Below, piece by piece: positions 14,101 through 36,759 of a stretch of 64,000 nucleotides of DNA (within the stretch, counting starts at the first letter, position 1; each line of letters begins with the position of its first letter). Made by a program: the position numbers and the translations under genes. Source of the DNA: Undaria pinnatifida (taxonomy: Eukaryota; Sar; Phaeophyceae; Laminariales; Alariaceae); assembly GCA_012845835.1 (NCBI GenBank), contig JABAKD010000013.1, positions 10,983,201 through 11,047,200 of the forward strand. The letters are read 5' to 3'. Below the pieces are notes generated by a model. The model worked only from the letters and a program-made list of their open reading frames with translations. It did no database searches and was not told the origin of the DNA.

Positions 14101-17100
14101 TACGCTTGTCCGGCATCCTGCTCTAGAGTCGGCTATCGTAACGATATCGATAGGTGGATCGAGCACAGGATGCCGAGCAAGCGTATCCTTGGCCAAGCGG
14201 TCTTCAACCTGTAGCAACACAAATTCGGTTACGAATTCATCTTCGACAACCATGGTCTCCTGCTTTTGGGGCAAACGCGGCCGAACGTTAGCAATTCCTG
14301 ATTGCCCAAATGAAAACAAACAGTTTTCGTCGCGTGTGCCCCCCCTGGTTGAGAGCAAACAGGTTCATACCTTTATCCCAGGGGCGTGTGTCAGTGTCCC
14401 GACAATGGCCTAATTAATCGATTCCCGATAAACAATCCGATATTTATCGGATCGGATCGGATCGCTAAAAAATCCGATTCCGATACGACACGATAAATGA
14501 TACATGGATATGCGAGGCGGAAACACGGAAAAACACGTGATGGTACTGCCGGAGGGGCACGCGTTTTTGTTTGCTTTTGATACCTCACGTCAAAACAGTC
14601 ACCATTGACCCTCCCAACAGTGAGGGGGGGGGGGGGGGTAGAGCGGCATCTCCCCTCTAGAAGCAAGGTGTTCTTATCGCAAGTCGGGAAGCTTTTTTTA
14701 CGACCCGATGACCGATCCGTGTTTCGATGTATCGGAACTCCCGATACGAAATGACTCACTACACTACTGTGTTGTCATGCATGTTAACACCGTACACGTT
14801 CCTTACACCGCCGTCTTGAAGGGTCTACGTAGTTTACTACCCCTGTGCTGTTCAGTCTGACGAACGAAGTGATATCAATATCACATCTCACCACCACGGC
14901 ATGCGGCGTTTGGCCGATCAGGAATTACTAACCTTCGACCGTTACTGCTTTTAGGAGGAAATCGTGGTTGTCGAAGACGACCTCGCAACCCAAATAGTCT
15001 CGGTAGAGCTCCAGGACAGCCTGGCCAAGGATACGCTTGATGGGCGTACTGTGCTCAAGCCGCTTGTCGTAACGATAGACGGTGGTAAAGATAGTGGGCT
15101 TGAGCGCAGCGTGTCCAGCAAGCGTATCCTTCGCCAAGCCCTCTTCAAGCTTCTGCAAGAATATTTCGGTTACGAAACCACCTTCGGCAGCCATGATCTC
15201 TTGCTAGTAATATGAAATAGGTATAACATCAGCCGATCTCCTGCTGTTCATAGCACGTACCTGATGCCTGGAGTGATTCGAGCATTATATTACGTCTTAA
15301 GACTATAGGCCTGTCTATTAATAGTAATCGTGTTACTATTCCTGTGCTGTTCAGGCTAACAAAGTGGTGTCAATACAATATCACACCATCATGGCGCGCG
15401 GCATTTGGGCAATCAGGAATCGCTGGCCTTCGATCGACATTTCCTCTAGCAGCACATCATGGTTGCTGAAGACGATTTCGCAACCGAAATAGTCTCGCCA
15501 CAGCCTCAAGATAGGGTGGCCAACGATGCTCTTGCTGGGCATCCTGTGCTCTAGCCGCCTCTCGTGCCCAACAACAGCAGTACCTCCCAGATACTCGGTC
15601 TAGTTTTTCTGTGTTCACTTAGACAGCCAGGAATTACTGGCATTCCACCGTTATTGCCTCTATTAACAGCAGGAGATCATGGGTGTCAAACATCACTTCG
15701 TATCCAAAATAATTTCGCCACAGCTTCAAAATGGAGCGGCCAAGGTTACTCTTGCTCGGCGTCCTGCGCTCTACACACCTATTGTAATGAGTCGCCTACC
15801 TTAACGATAACGATAAGCGGTCGTTACGATAGGTGAACTCGAGAGCGGGGTGTGTAGCAAGCGTATCGTTGGCTACGCTTTCATCAATCTGTGGCAAAAC
15901 CATTTGGGTCACGAAGCCATCTTCAACAACCATGATCTCCTGTTAGTGGCAAAAAGCGGTCGAATGTCAGCAACTTCTTATTGCCCAAAACGGCAAAACA
16001 AACAATAACTGAGTCTGACGGGTGTACTGCTGTTGTTGTCGTTGCTCTCGCCATTTTTTTTTGCGCCTATCGTAAATTAGAAACTCGTTTACATCTCACT
16101 ATCACGGCGTGCGGCAGGAGATCATGGTTGTCGAAGATGACTTCGGACCCAACCTAATTTCGCCACAGCTTGAAGATGGAGTGGCCGAGGATACGCTTGC
16201 TCGGCATCCTGCCCTCAAGCCGGCCATCGTAACAATAACGATAAGCGGTCGTTACGATAGGTGATCGCGCGCAGGACGCTGAGCAAGCGTGTCCTTGGCC
16301 ACGCTACCTTCAAGCTGTGGCGAACAATGGCGGTTGCGAAATCATTTTCGACAACCATGATGTCCTGATAGAGGCAAACGGGGTCCAAAGCCAGCAATTA
16401 TTGATTTTGCCCAAATTAAAGCATAAAAATTAGACCGGGCCTGTGAGAAGTACTGGTATTGTGGTAGTTATAGATGTTGAAGTAGTATTAATAGTAGTAG
16501 TAGTGGTAGCAGTAGTAGCAGTAGTAGTAGTAGTAGCAGTAGCAGTAGTAGTAGCAGTAGTAGTAGTAGTAGTAGTAGTAGCAACAATAGTAGGTGTTGT
16601 TCTCACATCAACTCATCGCTATAATCACGCTGGATGTCACACGAAAACCTCCAGTTACTAAGGAGCGGAAGAATACCACAGTAAAAAAAAAAAAAATCAA
16701 AGCGACACACATACAGCAGTAGCTGAAGCTCAAGTCGTACATCTGCGAAGTAGAGCTTCTACGATATCGCTGGATATTTGATACTGCCATCAACTGTGTG
16801 TGTTGGTGGGAAGCAGTAAATACCCAACCCAACCCCAACCCAACCCGATCCAACCTAACCCAGCAAATATCGCAATGAGGTCGCGCATCTTTCATCAATT
16901 ACAAGTAACTATGTTATTTTGGAAATCCCAGTCGTCGGGCGGGACGCGCATGAAAACTCGGGCACGCGAGGCTGGAATATGAGCCCTATCTTTGGCGCCG
17001 TTGGGAAATTAGAACCTCGCTTCGCTCGTAATAATACCGGTCTCGTATACACGCCATTCTCACTCTACAACAAACCCTACGCTAAACGCTTTGTGATATC

Positions 17101-20100
17101 GTGTCCTCATATAATCTCCCACTATATACCAGGTATCTGGTATGCATCGTCCGGCTCTGCTGATTGATTGGCGCTAGACGCAACGACAAAAGCACATCAC
17201 CAGCTCTCGTGTCTTGCTTGTTATGTACCTGGGGGAAAAAAAATAATGGCGGTCGACACACCCTTTGGCTAATCTAACAACGGGCCTATTCGAGGCGACT
17301 TGTCTCATGGCTTGCCTACGTACGCCTTGTCGTGTGCCTTGTGCTATGCCTGATCTTGGGGACTTTGTTTTGTTACTTGGCGCGCGACTAGCAGCTGGCT
17401 TCGTGACTTGGCTTGCCACTTGCCTGCGCCTTGTCGTGTCTTGTGCTATGCCTTGTCTGAGGACTTGTTTCGTGATTTGACTCGTGAGATCGCTGCACCT
17501 TGCTGTGTGCTTTGTGCTATGCCTTGCCGTAGGAGTTGATTTCGTGACTTGTGGTATGACCTCTCTACGTCTTGTGCGCCTTGTGCTATCCCTTGGCTTG
17601 GAACTTTGTGCAGCGACTTGGCGTACGGCTTGCCTATATAGCGGCCGGTCTTGCGCCTTTGTCCATGTGCCTCGTGTCTCGTGACTTTTCTTGCGTCTGG
17701 CCTTGTAACCTGCCTTGGGACTTGTTTTATATCTTGCCATTATGACGTGTCACAGTTGTGACTTGTCTTGTGACATGCCTTGCTGCGCCAAAAAAATTGC
17801 GTCTGAAGTAGTTTTATAACTAATTTTCAAGGACGTCAGCCGTGAGTTTGACGAATTTCAGGTCAATACTCATTGTCCGTGAGATACGGAGTCACTCGTG
17901 CGAGTGAAAACCAAGACGCGAACAGGGGGGCATGATCCTACAATACTGCATACAATGATACTACAATACTGTAGCCTTGGCCTTGTTTCGTGATTTTTAC
18001 TGCGTCTCGCCTTGCCACGTGCCTTGGGACTTGTTTTGCAACTTGCTACTATGACTTGTCACAGTTGTGACTTGTCTTGTGACATGCCTTGTGATTTTCT
18101 TGTGATTTTTCTTGTGACTTGCTTTGAGGCTTGCGCAAAGCAACATGTCTAGTAACTTGCACATGGTTTTACTTTACTTTATTTTATTTTATTTTATTAT
18201 GTTTCTTTTCCGAGCTTTGGCTCTCTTTTCCGGTTGGGTTGTTTCTTCGATTTCCCCTTCATTTTGTTTGTTTCATTTTTGTTTTATTTTTATCTTTGTT
18301 TTTATTTGTTTTCTTATTATTATTTTGTTTTTGTTTTTGTTTATTTCGTATTCTCTCTTCCAATGTATTTCTGTTGCTGACGTATGTATGTTGTGCCTGT
18401 CGTACCCAGTACTAGGGCATGACATTGCGTTGTCGAATGCATTACGATGCATTATCTCTGTGTCGTAGCTTGTGACCACAGAGCTGATCTTTCTAGGGTG
18501 AAGAATCAGTACGGACACTGGGTGTGCTGGATGTCGACGAGTAGAAGAACGGTTTAATGTGAAGAACACACACACATGTCTTGCTTGGCTTGCCATGCCA
18601 GGTCGGCTTGGATCGGCTTCGAGTCCCGACCCCCAACAACCACGTGCGCCCAGACTAACCTGTTTAGTGCCTGCAGAGGGAATAATGCCTTCCACCCAGA
18701 GACTAAACAAGAAACTAGGAGTGACGATGGCAATGCCTCCCACAGACCAAATTGCGAACCCCGTTCGGACTTGAGAGGCAAAAAGCGATGACAAAAAAGG
18801 ACGAATCCACCATTGGCCACTGTTTGGTTGGGGGTGTGACAACCTCGTTGTCTGAACTACAATGCAACGAGCCTTGACGATACGACACGGGCGCAGCAAG
18901 ATCCTCCTCGAACTCGCCCGCGCCCACCCTACTCGTGGACGGCTGACAAGGCCAGATATTTAGTATGTTGTCGGCAGTATTCTCTGGGCGCCAAAAGGGT
19001 TACGTATTAGCCTTAGCAAGGGGACAGCAACGCCTCCGACATGAAGAACTCTAGGTGAAATACTAAAGTGTTTAGTGTATGGGAAGGGAGAAACACTTCT
19101 TACACAAGAGTACCCGAAGTAGCAGACGAAAGCGTTAATGTAGAGCTTCGTGAGTGGTGAGGGGTAATACATATCTCCCATCAAAGAGTACCCGGGCTAT
19201 TGCCCTAAAAGGGTTTATTTAGTACCTGGTGAGAGGGAATGCATGCATTATCCGACGCATATGACAAGAAAAAAACGTGTAGGTACAATGCCTATGATGC
19301 TCGTTCGAAGCGGTTGTTCTGCACGCGGGTCCCAGTGACACTTTCTGCTGTTGCTGCTGCTGTACAGACAGACACACGCCTGGCTACTTGTAGCTTCGGT
19401 GGGGATTATCATAGCTCCAGTGCTCAAAGCTCAAACCCTTTCGATGCCCGGGTTTAAACCCTTTCGAGGCCCGGGAAATAGCAGCCGAAATACTGATTTT
19501 AGGCGACAGCCTTCACGGCCTTGGTGAATCGGCAACAGTAGTACCAGTAGGCTCGTGCCGTGCAACTTGTTGCATTACAATACAGCTGCTGTCAGTTCGA
19601 ACGTGATGGGTGTCAGTCACACCACAGGCAAGCAGACGGCACCGGTTTAAATTCCCGATGCTGTAAACAAATTTCTCGCGCGTTTTTCCCAGAAGGGTTA
19701 GTCGAGGAGATACTCCGACTCAAAACCACGAGAAACACACACAGGCATGCACGCATGCGACCGGCCGACAATTGGATCAACCGGGCACATCACGTCAGTC
19801 CCCTGTTATTGCTTTATCTATTGCCACAAAAAATATCAACACATCAGTCGACAAACTAGCAACATCGTCGTCGTAGCGCGGTCAGCATATGCAGAGCACA
19901 CTTGTAGATACTTGGATATTTCAATCTTGAACCCCGTCTGACTGTTGTCCCCCTGGGGTCCCCGAATATATGCCACGTGTTGTAGGGCAACAGCAACAGC
20001 AATAGAGCAGCACCGAATTTCTACTGCTATAGATCTAGCCTAACCTGGCAACATGCCAGGTTTTGCAGGGCAATACTCTTAGCAGCAATAAAGAAGCGCC

Positions 20101-22609
20101 GATAGGCTTTGCAGCTTGCTGTATGCCAGGCATTGCCTACCACGTTTCGCAGGGCACTAGCAACAGCACTTGCCGACTGTTGTACGTATGATACGATACG
20201 GCTGCAATCCAAAACGCGTCCAACATTCCCTTGGGTGACAATAATGTCACGAGTTCAGCTCCGCGCCTGGTGTGTGCCCATCGACATCCAGCACACGACA
20301 CCAAAATACGCCAGGAGACAGGTCTACGTCTAGAGGTCCCGTCTAGACGGACGTCTGTCACCTCACACCTGTGTTTTGCCCTGCTCACAAAAAACATACC
20401 ATATGGTATCATTATGCTCGTCCCAATTTCTTTCGTTTTTCGTAACGTTTTATTAATGATTTATTGGCGGCTCTATAACCCGGCAGCAGAAGCGTAGAAT
20501 ATGCTCTGCCACTCTCCCGCCGCTTTTCCCAAGAACAAAGTAGCTGCTGTATTAGCAAGACCAGCACGTACTGCGCGCCTGCGTAGGCATCGGGACAGAA
20601 AGCCGAGTTGTTTGGCGTGTTTCGACGACAGTCGGCATAAGCGAGAGCAAGATGAAAGCCGTTTGGGGCCCGATTTTCGTGCTCTTGTAGGCACCTACTC
20701 ATGTCGACCGTGGCAACTGGAGTTTAGATCCCCAGTGTCGCAAGGCGGAACCAACATGTCTGGCTGTGTATGGACACACAGGCGGACAATTTCGTACAGG
20801 CAGGCCTTCGAGTCGGACCTCGACCGTGAAAATGGACTAATCGGGCAGCGCAATTGATTCCACCGAAGCTGCCGTTTCCTTCAAGCTGTTGTGACACCGA
20901 GTTTATCCAACTCTTGGAGCGCCAAGCGCAAACTACTGAGTTTATTCAACTCTAGGTCCGCCAAGCGTCAACCAGCTACAGAACAGTCTCTACCATAACT
21001 TGATTGAGATCCTCTGAGCATGGTGTCTCATTAGGAGCCTTCAGGGGGGAGCACGGTAGCTGTGAAGAGTGCCTGAAAAGGCTTTGTGTGGGGCTGATTT
21101 CGATCAAACCCCGGTTTCAATTATTTTCGCGTTATTGATTGGACCTCTAAAAACTTGACGTGGGCAATGCAACACAGGTGTCACGGCGTCACGGCAGGTG
21201 TTTGTGGTCAAGAGGTGCGTACCCTATCTCATATCGGAAAACCCTTCCATTTCTGCATGGAAACCCCGGGATACCAAGAGGTCAAGGGACAAGGGGGAAC
21301 GCGGCCTCGAGCACGCAAATGGCACACCACGACATGGGCGGGGGCACGGTGCTATCTACCCCCTTCGATCCGATAATATACTAAAAATCACGCGTTTCGC
21401 TTGTCAATGATCTGGTGGAGTGCTTTCCAAAAAGCGGGGATGGGAAATGTATGTCCCCGTTCAATGTCGTCTGGGTCGTCGGTCACAGGTAAAAACCGTT
21501 TGCCGTCCGTCAGAGGCCTAACCCACCGTCTTCTGGCATATTAGCTGTGTCCGTGCTGATTTCTCGCCCACCGTTTCTATCCTGCTATTTATGCGTAGGT
21601 ACCAGCTCTCACGCTGCCTATTAATTACTACCAAGGTAACATTTTTCAGCCTTAAGACCATCGATTCCATCATTCCATCAGCATCGCAGTGCGTACCGTG
21701 TGCCTGGTCATTCCAGGTACTGCCGTATTTTATATAAGCAGCAGCAACAACGGCAGCAACAAGAGCAGTAGCAGCAGCAGCAGCAGCGGCAGCAGCAGCA
21801 GCAGCAGGAGCAGCAGGAGCAGCAGCAGCAGCAGCAGCAGCAGGCAGCAGCAGTCTGCAGGTAGGCTCATTCTTCTTCTGCCAAGATTGCTACGTACGGC
21901 GACCCAAACACCATTGCATCAACGCAAAGACATGCCCTCTGCCAGCTTCATTTCAAAACATGGGTCAGCACACTTGGCGAGAGGCAGAGCTGGGGTGGGG
22001 GCGGGGTATACCTAATCGGAGACGCTCCTCTTTTCCAGTTTCAAGTTTCCCATCAACGGGCGGGGAAAGAAATATCATACCGACAAACAGGAATCGAGAG
22101 AAAGCAACAATTTCCTCGCAAAATATTTCATACGTTTGGTTATTCACGTTGTTACTGCTGCTGCTACTGGTGCTGCTGTTGCGGCAGTGGGCAGTAAAAT
22201 ATAATAAACAGGCCCGCCCCGTTAGCCTCTGGCACTCGGCACACCTTGACGTCTAGGTACCGGCCAGGGATCAGCCAGCACCTTGCGATCGCGTGGCCGA
22301 TATCGGTATCATAGCTACAGGTGGGAGAGATGACACGATAGGCTGTATCGGTCCGCCAATACTAATAACAAGTGTATTCAACATTGCCGAACGAAAGCTC
22401 AGCTCGCAGAGAGGCAACCAACATTGCAGTGTCTCCAAGATCACTTGCGTCGAGTCGCATAGCGCGGCGTTTCCTCGGCGGACCAGTCACTCACCGCTCT
22501 GGAGCGTGACGGACGCGTTCTCCCTATCGACGTGGACGAGGATGCCCTCCCATCGGATGTCCTTCCTGGAGATGAGGCTGATCCGGCTTCCCACGAGATC
22601 GCCCGACAT
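3668..22609 (-). CDS. LSM14: LSM14/Scd6/Trailer-hitch family mRNP protein, 8 exons
   Basis: Family proteins bind mRNA and decapping factors and act in P-bodies and translational repression. Exons on the minus strand (start-end): 22609-22495, 11884-11766, 11163-10921 (or 10914), 8276-8206, 6996-6831, 6306-5911, 4827-4648, 3826-3668; about 482 aa. Exons 1-2 encode the divergent LSm domain: MSGDLVGSRISLIS, IRWEGIL, then KSWGTEGR, IPPLDR, FRGEDIKDL. Exon 3 is Pro/poly-Gln rich. Exon 5 ends with the DFDF-type box EFDFEAGLAKFDKEK. Exon 6 is Ala/Gly rich, contains one NPF, and ends KKYNK. Exon 7 completes the FFD box (SSFFDEISC) and carries the TFG box (TRNTETFG) followed by RGG. Exon 8 is Gly/Arg rich and reaches a stop. 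Phases agree at every junction except exon 3 to 4, which needs the weaker donor GAT|GTGACG or one more exon. Exon 4 rests mainly on its acceptor and phase. Motif order and spacing make the family assignment firm. Confidence 0.88.
4059..4089. repeat. GAACT microsatellite
   Basis: Five to six perfect tandem copies of the pentamer GAACT, inside the last intron of LSM14. Confidence 0.8.
4355..4495. repeat. 36-bp minisatellite rich in GACCCGACCC
   Basis: Three to four near-identical 36-bp units built from CTCTTGACCCGACCCGACC and GTGATATTCCGAACAC. In one minus-strand frame this gives a spurious 12-residue peptide repeat. It lies in LSM14 intron 7. Confidence 0.8.
5786..5822 (-). repeat. Echo of LSM14 exon 6 donor edge
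   Basis: This repeats the end of exon 6 (plus 5911-5950): both contain CTTCTTCACAACCACG next to a Lys-rich coding end. In the echo the donor GT is AT (AAG|ATGAGT), so it cannot act as a normal 5' splice site. Offset is about 130 bp. Confidence 0.6.
7010..8190. repeat. Degenerate minisatellite, GTATGCGCGAAAAATG-type unit
   Basis: The motif GTTTGTATGCGCGAAAAATG, with variants, recurs at 7010-7150, 7620-7660 and 7795-8190, all in LSM14 intron 4. Frames across it (for example 7793-8347 plus) are repeat artefacts. Confidence 0.65.
8920..9060. repeat. CAGCACGG tandem repeat
   Basis: Short units such as GCACGGCACAGCA and GGCAGGGCACGGCCACACA repeat in tandem. It lies between the exon 3 and exon 4 regions of LSM14 and encodes nothing credible. 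Confidence 0.7.
9735..10020. repeat. GATC-rich dispersed repeat with four tandem units (inverted copy)
   Basis: Four tandem units of 50-57 bp, each containing CAGGGAAGATCTGTCGTCGG. The end (9960-10020, GATCTGTACGGTCTCGCTCA then ACCGGGTGGGATCCGTACGA) is the reverse complement of part of the copies at 13235-13445 and 63420-63655, so all three belong to one family. Confidence 0.75.
11280..11600. repeat. AACAAT/AACAAG microsatellite
   Basis: A long hexamer-based array, partly pure (AACAAT)n at 11355-11425, inside LSM14 intron 2. It generates poly-Ile/Thr and poly-Leu artefact frames. Confidence 0.85.
12640..13180. repeat. Degenerate tandem repeat, GCGGTTCCCCGTGAGTGCCT-type unit
   Basis: Units of about 30 bp (GTGCGGTTC, then CGAGAGTCTATCATAGC) and a longer piece (GGGAGCAAGCAGTGAGAGCG) recur through this stretch, with a further copy at 13650-13760. 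LSM14 intron 1. Confidence 0.6.
13235..13445. repeat. GATC-rich dispersed repeat, copy 2
   Basis: It shares the order GACC-ATG-CTAGATCAT, CTGCCGT-ATGA-ATGTT, TCCCACCCGG, GAAAGAT-TAGATCATCA and GGGGAT with the copy at 63420-63655. No coding frame is conserved between the two. Confidence 0.75.
14030..16370. repeat. Array of five fold-back (hairpin) repeats
   Basis: Copies at about 14030-14270, 14960-15200, 15458-15560 (left arm only), 15676-15945 and 16120-16370. Each full copy has two inverted arms of about 110 bp: the left arm begins CATGGTTGTCGAAGATGA and contains GGCCAAGGATACGCTTGCTC; the right arm is its near reverse complement. Between them is an AACGATA-rich loop. Both arms are coding-like in one sense (SKRILGHSILKLWRDYFG, FDNHDLLL), suggesting capture of a gene fragment. 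The array lies in LSM14 intron 1. Confidence 0.8.
16480..16595. repeat. TAG/CAG trinucleotide microsatellite
   Basis: A run of GTAGTAGTAG and GTAGCAGTAG, inside LSM14 intron 1; it creates a poly-Val frame. Confidence 0.9.
17265..18135. repeat. Degenerate CTTGTGACTTG-type tandem repeat
   Basis: Units of about 20-40 bp built from CTTGCC, TTGTGC and GACTTG occur at 17265-17770 and 17975-18135. Between them is sequence matching the 62780-62830 region (GAGATACGGAGTCACTCGTG against GAGGTACAGAGTCACTCGTG). Confidence 0.6.
18660..18769 (-). other. Isolated candidate exon inside LSM14 intron 1
   Basis: On the minus strand a strong acceptor (TTTTTGCCTCTCAAG) and a strong donor (AAACAG|GTTAGTC) bound 110 bp. 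One frame reads RTGFAIWSVGGIAIVTPSFL then FSLWVEGIIPSAGTKQ, a hydrophobic peptide. If spliced into LSM14 it is in phase with exon 1 but makes exon 2 begin with TGA. A diverged copy (VGGVAVPLLRLIRN) lies at about 18970-19050. Confidence 0.3.
19000..21700. other. LSM14 intron 1, no supported gene
   Basis: Mixed unique sequence with a short direct repeat at 19435-19480 (AAACCCTTTCGATGCCCGGG). I find no pair of splice sites enclosing a convincing frame on either strand. Confidence 0.4.
21740..21855. repeat. AGC trinucleotide microsatellite
   Basis: A near-pure (AGC)n run; it encodes poly-Ser in one frame but lies in LSM14 intron 1 and has no coding context. Confidence 0.9.
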
Positions 22610-23073
22610 GTTACACCAACACTCGGACGCCCAGCAAAAATAAAGAAAGCAAAGCAAGCAACAAAGCTAAAGCTAGAGCAGACCTGTGCTTCGGCCGTAC
22701 TATTTCTCCCGTTGGCGCGTTGCTCGCTGTATCTCGTATTTTCCGACCGGCTTCTCGTCTCCGCAGCTGGGCGAAATGATGCACGCAGCGGCTAGCACAC
22801 AGGGCGGAAAGGAGACAGCAGGTATGTTCCTTCGCATGGACCAGGTCTGGTCCCTCTCTCGGGCTCCGCAATATTTCGGGTAAAGTTTTAGATATTTTGA
22901 TTGGCTGAATTCATCCGAAGCAGGGGTTTCGGTTTTTTCGAGGCGGACTCAATGTGAGAACCGACACAACAAGCCCCGAGCCCAGACTACGACGTAGCTG
23001 GTCAGACAGAAAGTCAACGCGAGGAGTCATTGCTGGATTAGCTCGCGGGGCAGTGTTTCCCACCTGAACTATA
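22610..23073. promoter_or_regulatory. Divergent promoter between LSM14 and Rieske genes
   Basis: Only 464 bp separate the two start codons, which face away from each other, so both promoters and 5' UTRs must fit here. An inverted CCAAT box (GATTGG) lies at 22899-22904, about 170 bp before the Rieske ATG. I see no clear TATA box. Shared or bidirectional control is inference from the spacing. Confidence 0.55.
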
Positions 23074-34325
<11,252 letters not shown>

Positions 34326-36000
34326 TTTTTCAGACCAGCCCCCCCCCCACACGCCTTCGTCAATACGATGTGACGGGACGCAACGTTATGCTGTATGAGC
34401 TATGCTGTACTATTGCTATGCTACGCGGTTTGAAGTTTGTGGTTTCCAGGCGTTCGCGTGTTTGGCCGGGGGGCGGAGGGGTGGGGGGGCATGGCTATGT
34501 TATGCTATGATTTTCGATGTTATGCGGTTTCCGAACGTGCGTGGGATTGGCCAGGGGGGCAGGAAAGAGACCAAACGAGGGGAGGAAGGAGAGGGAATTG
34601 TCTTCTGCTGCCACCTTTCACTATGCTACCAGCGGGAGAACAAGTGGTGCCAAGTTTTTGTTGCCACATCGCAACCAGCTGAAGGAACCAAGCGCCGCAG
34701 GATCCCTGGAGCGCGGGGGGCGGGGGGCGGACGGGGAGAGAAAGAGGCACGCGATCCTGCGTGCGGGCGAGTTTTGAGGGGGGAGGAATTCGGATGGATG
34801 GATGGAATGTGGGGGGCCGGTGGGGGGGCGAGAGAGGGAATGGCGCGGGGGATCAGTAACACCCCCCGGAGTCCGCCCCACCACCCGCCACCCCCGCCGA
34901 GGGAGAAGTGGGGTAGGCGGGCAGGGGGTGGAAGAAAGGGGTGGGGCGAAGACTGCTTGACGGCGGCTTAGCCCTTGGGGGTGCTCTACAAGAGGCGCTC
35001 CTCCGCTCGCGCGGTTTTCGCAATTGCGGCCGCGGCGTTTTTTTTCCCAATTTTGTTTTTGGGGTAGGATGGTCGTGGTGTTGTTGTTGGTGGTCGTGAT
35101 GGTGGTTCTGGGAGGGGGGAGAGGAGAGCAAGGGTAATTTTCTCGGACCTTTGCTTGTTATTTGTTTTTTTTCTTCCAACCTCTTTTTCATTCTCCGACT
35201 TTGGAGGCGCACAAAGAGGGGCGGGGGGGGGAGCTGACCGGGGCCCGGCGAGCAGTGGGTTTTAGTGCAGTATCGATTTCGAAGCGCTGAATAAGGCGCG
35301 ATGATGAGCATAGCTCATACACCACAGGGGCTGGGAGTAAGTATTACGTGAGCGCGGTGCAGCCCATCAAATATCACATTGAACTGCCATTCGGAATTAC
35401 ATCTGCAATTTTCAGTGACCCGGGCCTTCTCCCGCGGCTGACGATGTGGCGGTGACGAGCTCCGAATCCCGGATACCTGCAGGAGTCGCCGCGCCCGACT
35501 GCGCCAGGGGGGGTGCTGGTGGCATCTACCCCGAGGTCTTATTCTGGCACCCGGCAAGACCGGTTCCAACACGGATAACCCAGTCAGGATAACGGTGCTA
35601 TCACCGAATATGTAGGATTACCGCGTTACGGCATTACGGCTCGAGGTCATTTTAGCTGTAAAAAATTGGTCTGGGCCGCCGCAATTACGCAACACCCCCT
35701 GTCGCCTACTCAATAAAGCCACTTTTTCTGTAGGGAATCCCTGCATTTTTTCCCGCTGGCAGCTGTGCGGGCTGTCACATTGCCACAGTTAAACTTTGGT
35801 AACTAGCACCTCATATATATATTTCGGTGTTTCGAGTAAGCACAACAGTTTTGGCGGTAATCCGACTTAACTGGTTACGGTCGACTCTCCGTGATACGGG
35901 GGGGATCCCGCTTCGTGGGTAGTCTTGTTTTGGTTATTTTAGGCCTGACCGTTCAGGTTGGTCTAAGATACAAGCGTAGTGTACTATCCTTGGCACGTGC
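34326..36000. other. 3' flank of the Rieske gene, no gene seen
   Basis: It starts with the Rieske 3' UTR, then an imperfect tandem duplication (34420-34490 and 34500-34565, both with GCGGTTT, GCG and TTGGCC), then G-rich stretches at 34680-34950. No exon is supported. Confidence 0.45.
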
Positions 36001-36252
36001 ACGTGCTACGATAGATATATCACTTTTCGTCTGAAATGTTTTCTGAATGACGGGGCTCCTTACACCAAAATCGTCGAAAATGGGACATTTTATTTTGCAT
36101 GTGTATCTAGGCCATGGGATGATGTCCCATCCGGTAGCAGCTTTATTTTTCTCCACAAAAATTTTTCGGTCAAGAATGACGTGTCTTAAACTCCTTCTAA
36201 AGTGAGGGGTAGTATTAAGAAAAAAGTGGTGCACCTCTATCGTAGCACGCGT
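36001..36252. mobile_element. MITE-like element, copy A
   Basis: Ends CGTGCTACGATAG and ACCTCTATCGTAGCACGCG form terminal inverted repeats. The interior shares CTGAATGACGGGGCTCCTTA and CAAAATCGTCG with the copies at 60-63 kb. No ORF. Confidence 0.75.
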
Positions 36253-36506
36253 CCCAAGTTGATATATATTTCCCCACAAGAGTGTACTCTTTGGTTTCTC
36301 ACGCTCGACAACCCAAACCAAAAAATCATTACTTACTTCGTGAAGATGATTTTGAAGCCCGAAATTTCGAAGCCCAAACTTTGAAGCCCATCTTACACCC
36401 GCCGGAGTGACTCACGAACTTCTTGGATCGACTAAACACGGCAAACCCATTTAATCAAATGATATTCAGACGCACGTAAGCTGCGGCGAGGATCAACATC
36501 GAAGAC

Positions 36507-36718
36507 GCATGCTACGATAGACGTAGCACTTTTCTGCCTTTTGTTTTTCTGGATGGCGGAACTCCTTCACCCAAAATCGTTCGAAACACGCCATTTTTTT
36601 TGCATGATTTTCGTTGCGTACCTACGTGGTAGGCCACGGGATTGTCCATCCGGGAGCAGTTTTGATTTTCTCTAAACCGGTTTTTGGGAGAGGTGCACCT
36701 CTATCGTAGCACGCGTCC
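36507..36718. mobile_element. MITE-like element, copy B
   Basis: Same termini (ATGCTACGATAGA and CACCTCTATCGTAGCACGCG) and the interior piece ACCCAAAATCGTTCGAA. It is about 250 bp from copy A. Confidence 0.75.
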
Positions 36719-36759
36719 GAACCAAAAACAGCGCCAGATTCTGAAGAACGAACAAACAG

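Noticed and set aside
18124-18468. Phe-rich plus ORFs resembling transmembrane proteins
   Set aside because: T-rich tract with TTTTATTTTATT repeats; no flanking coding signal.
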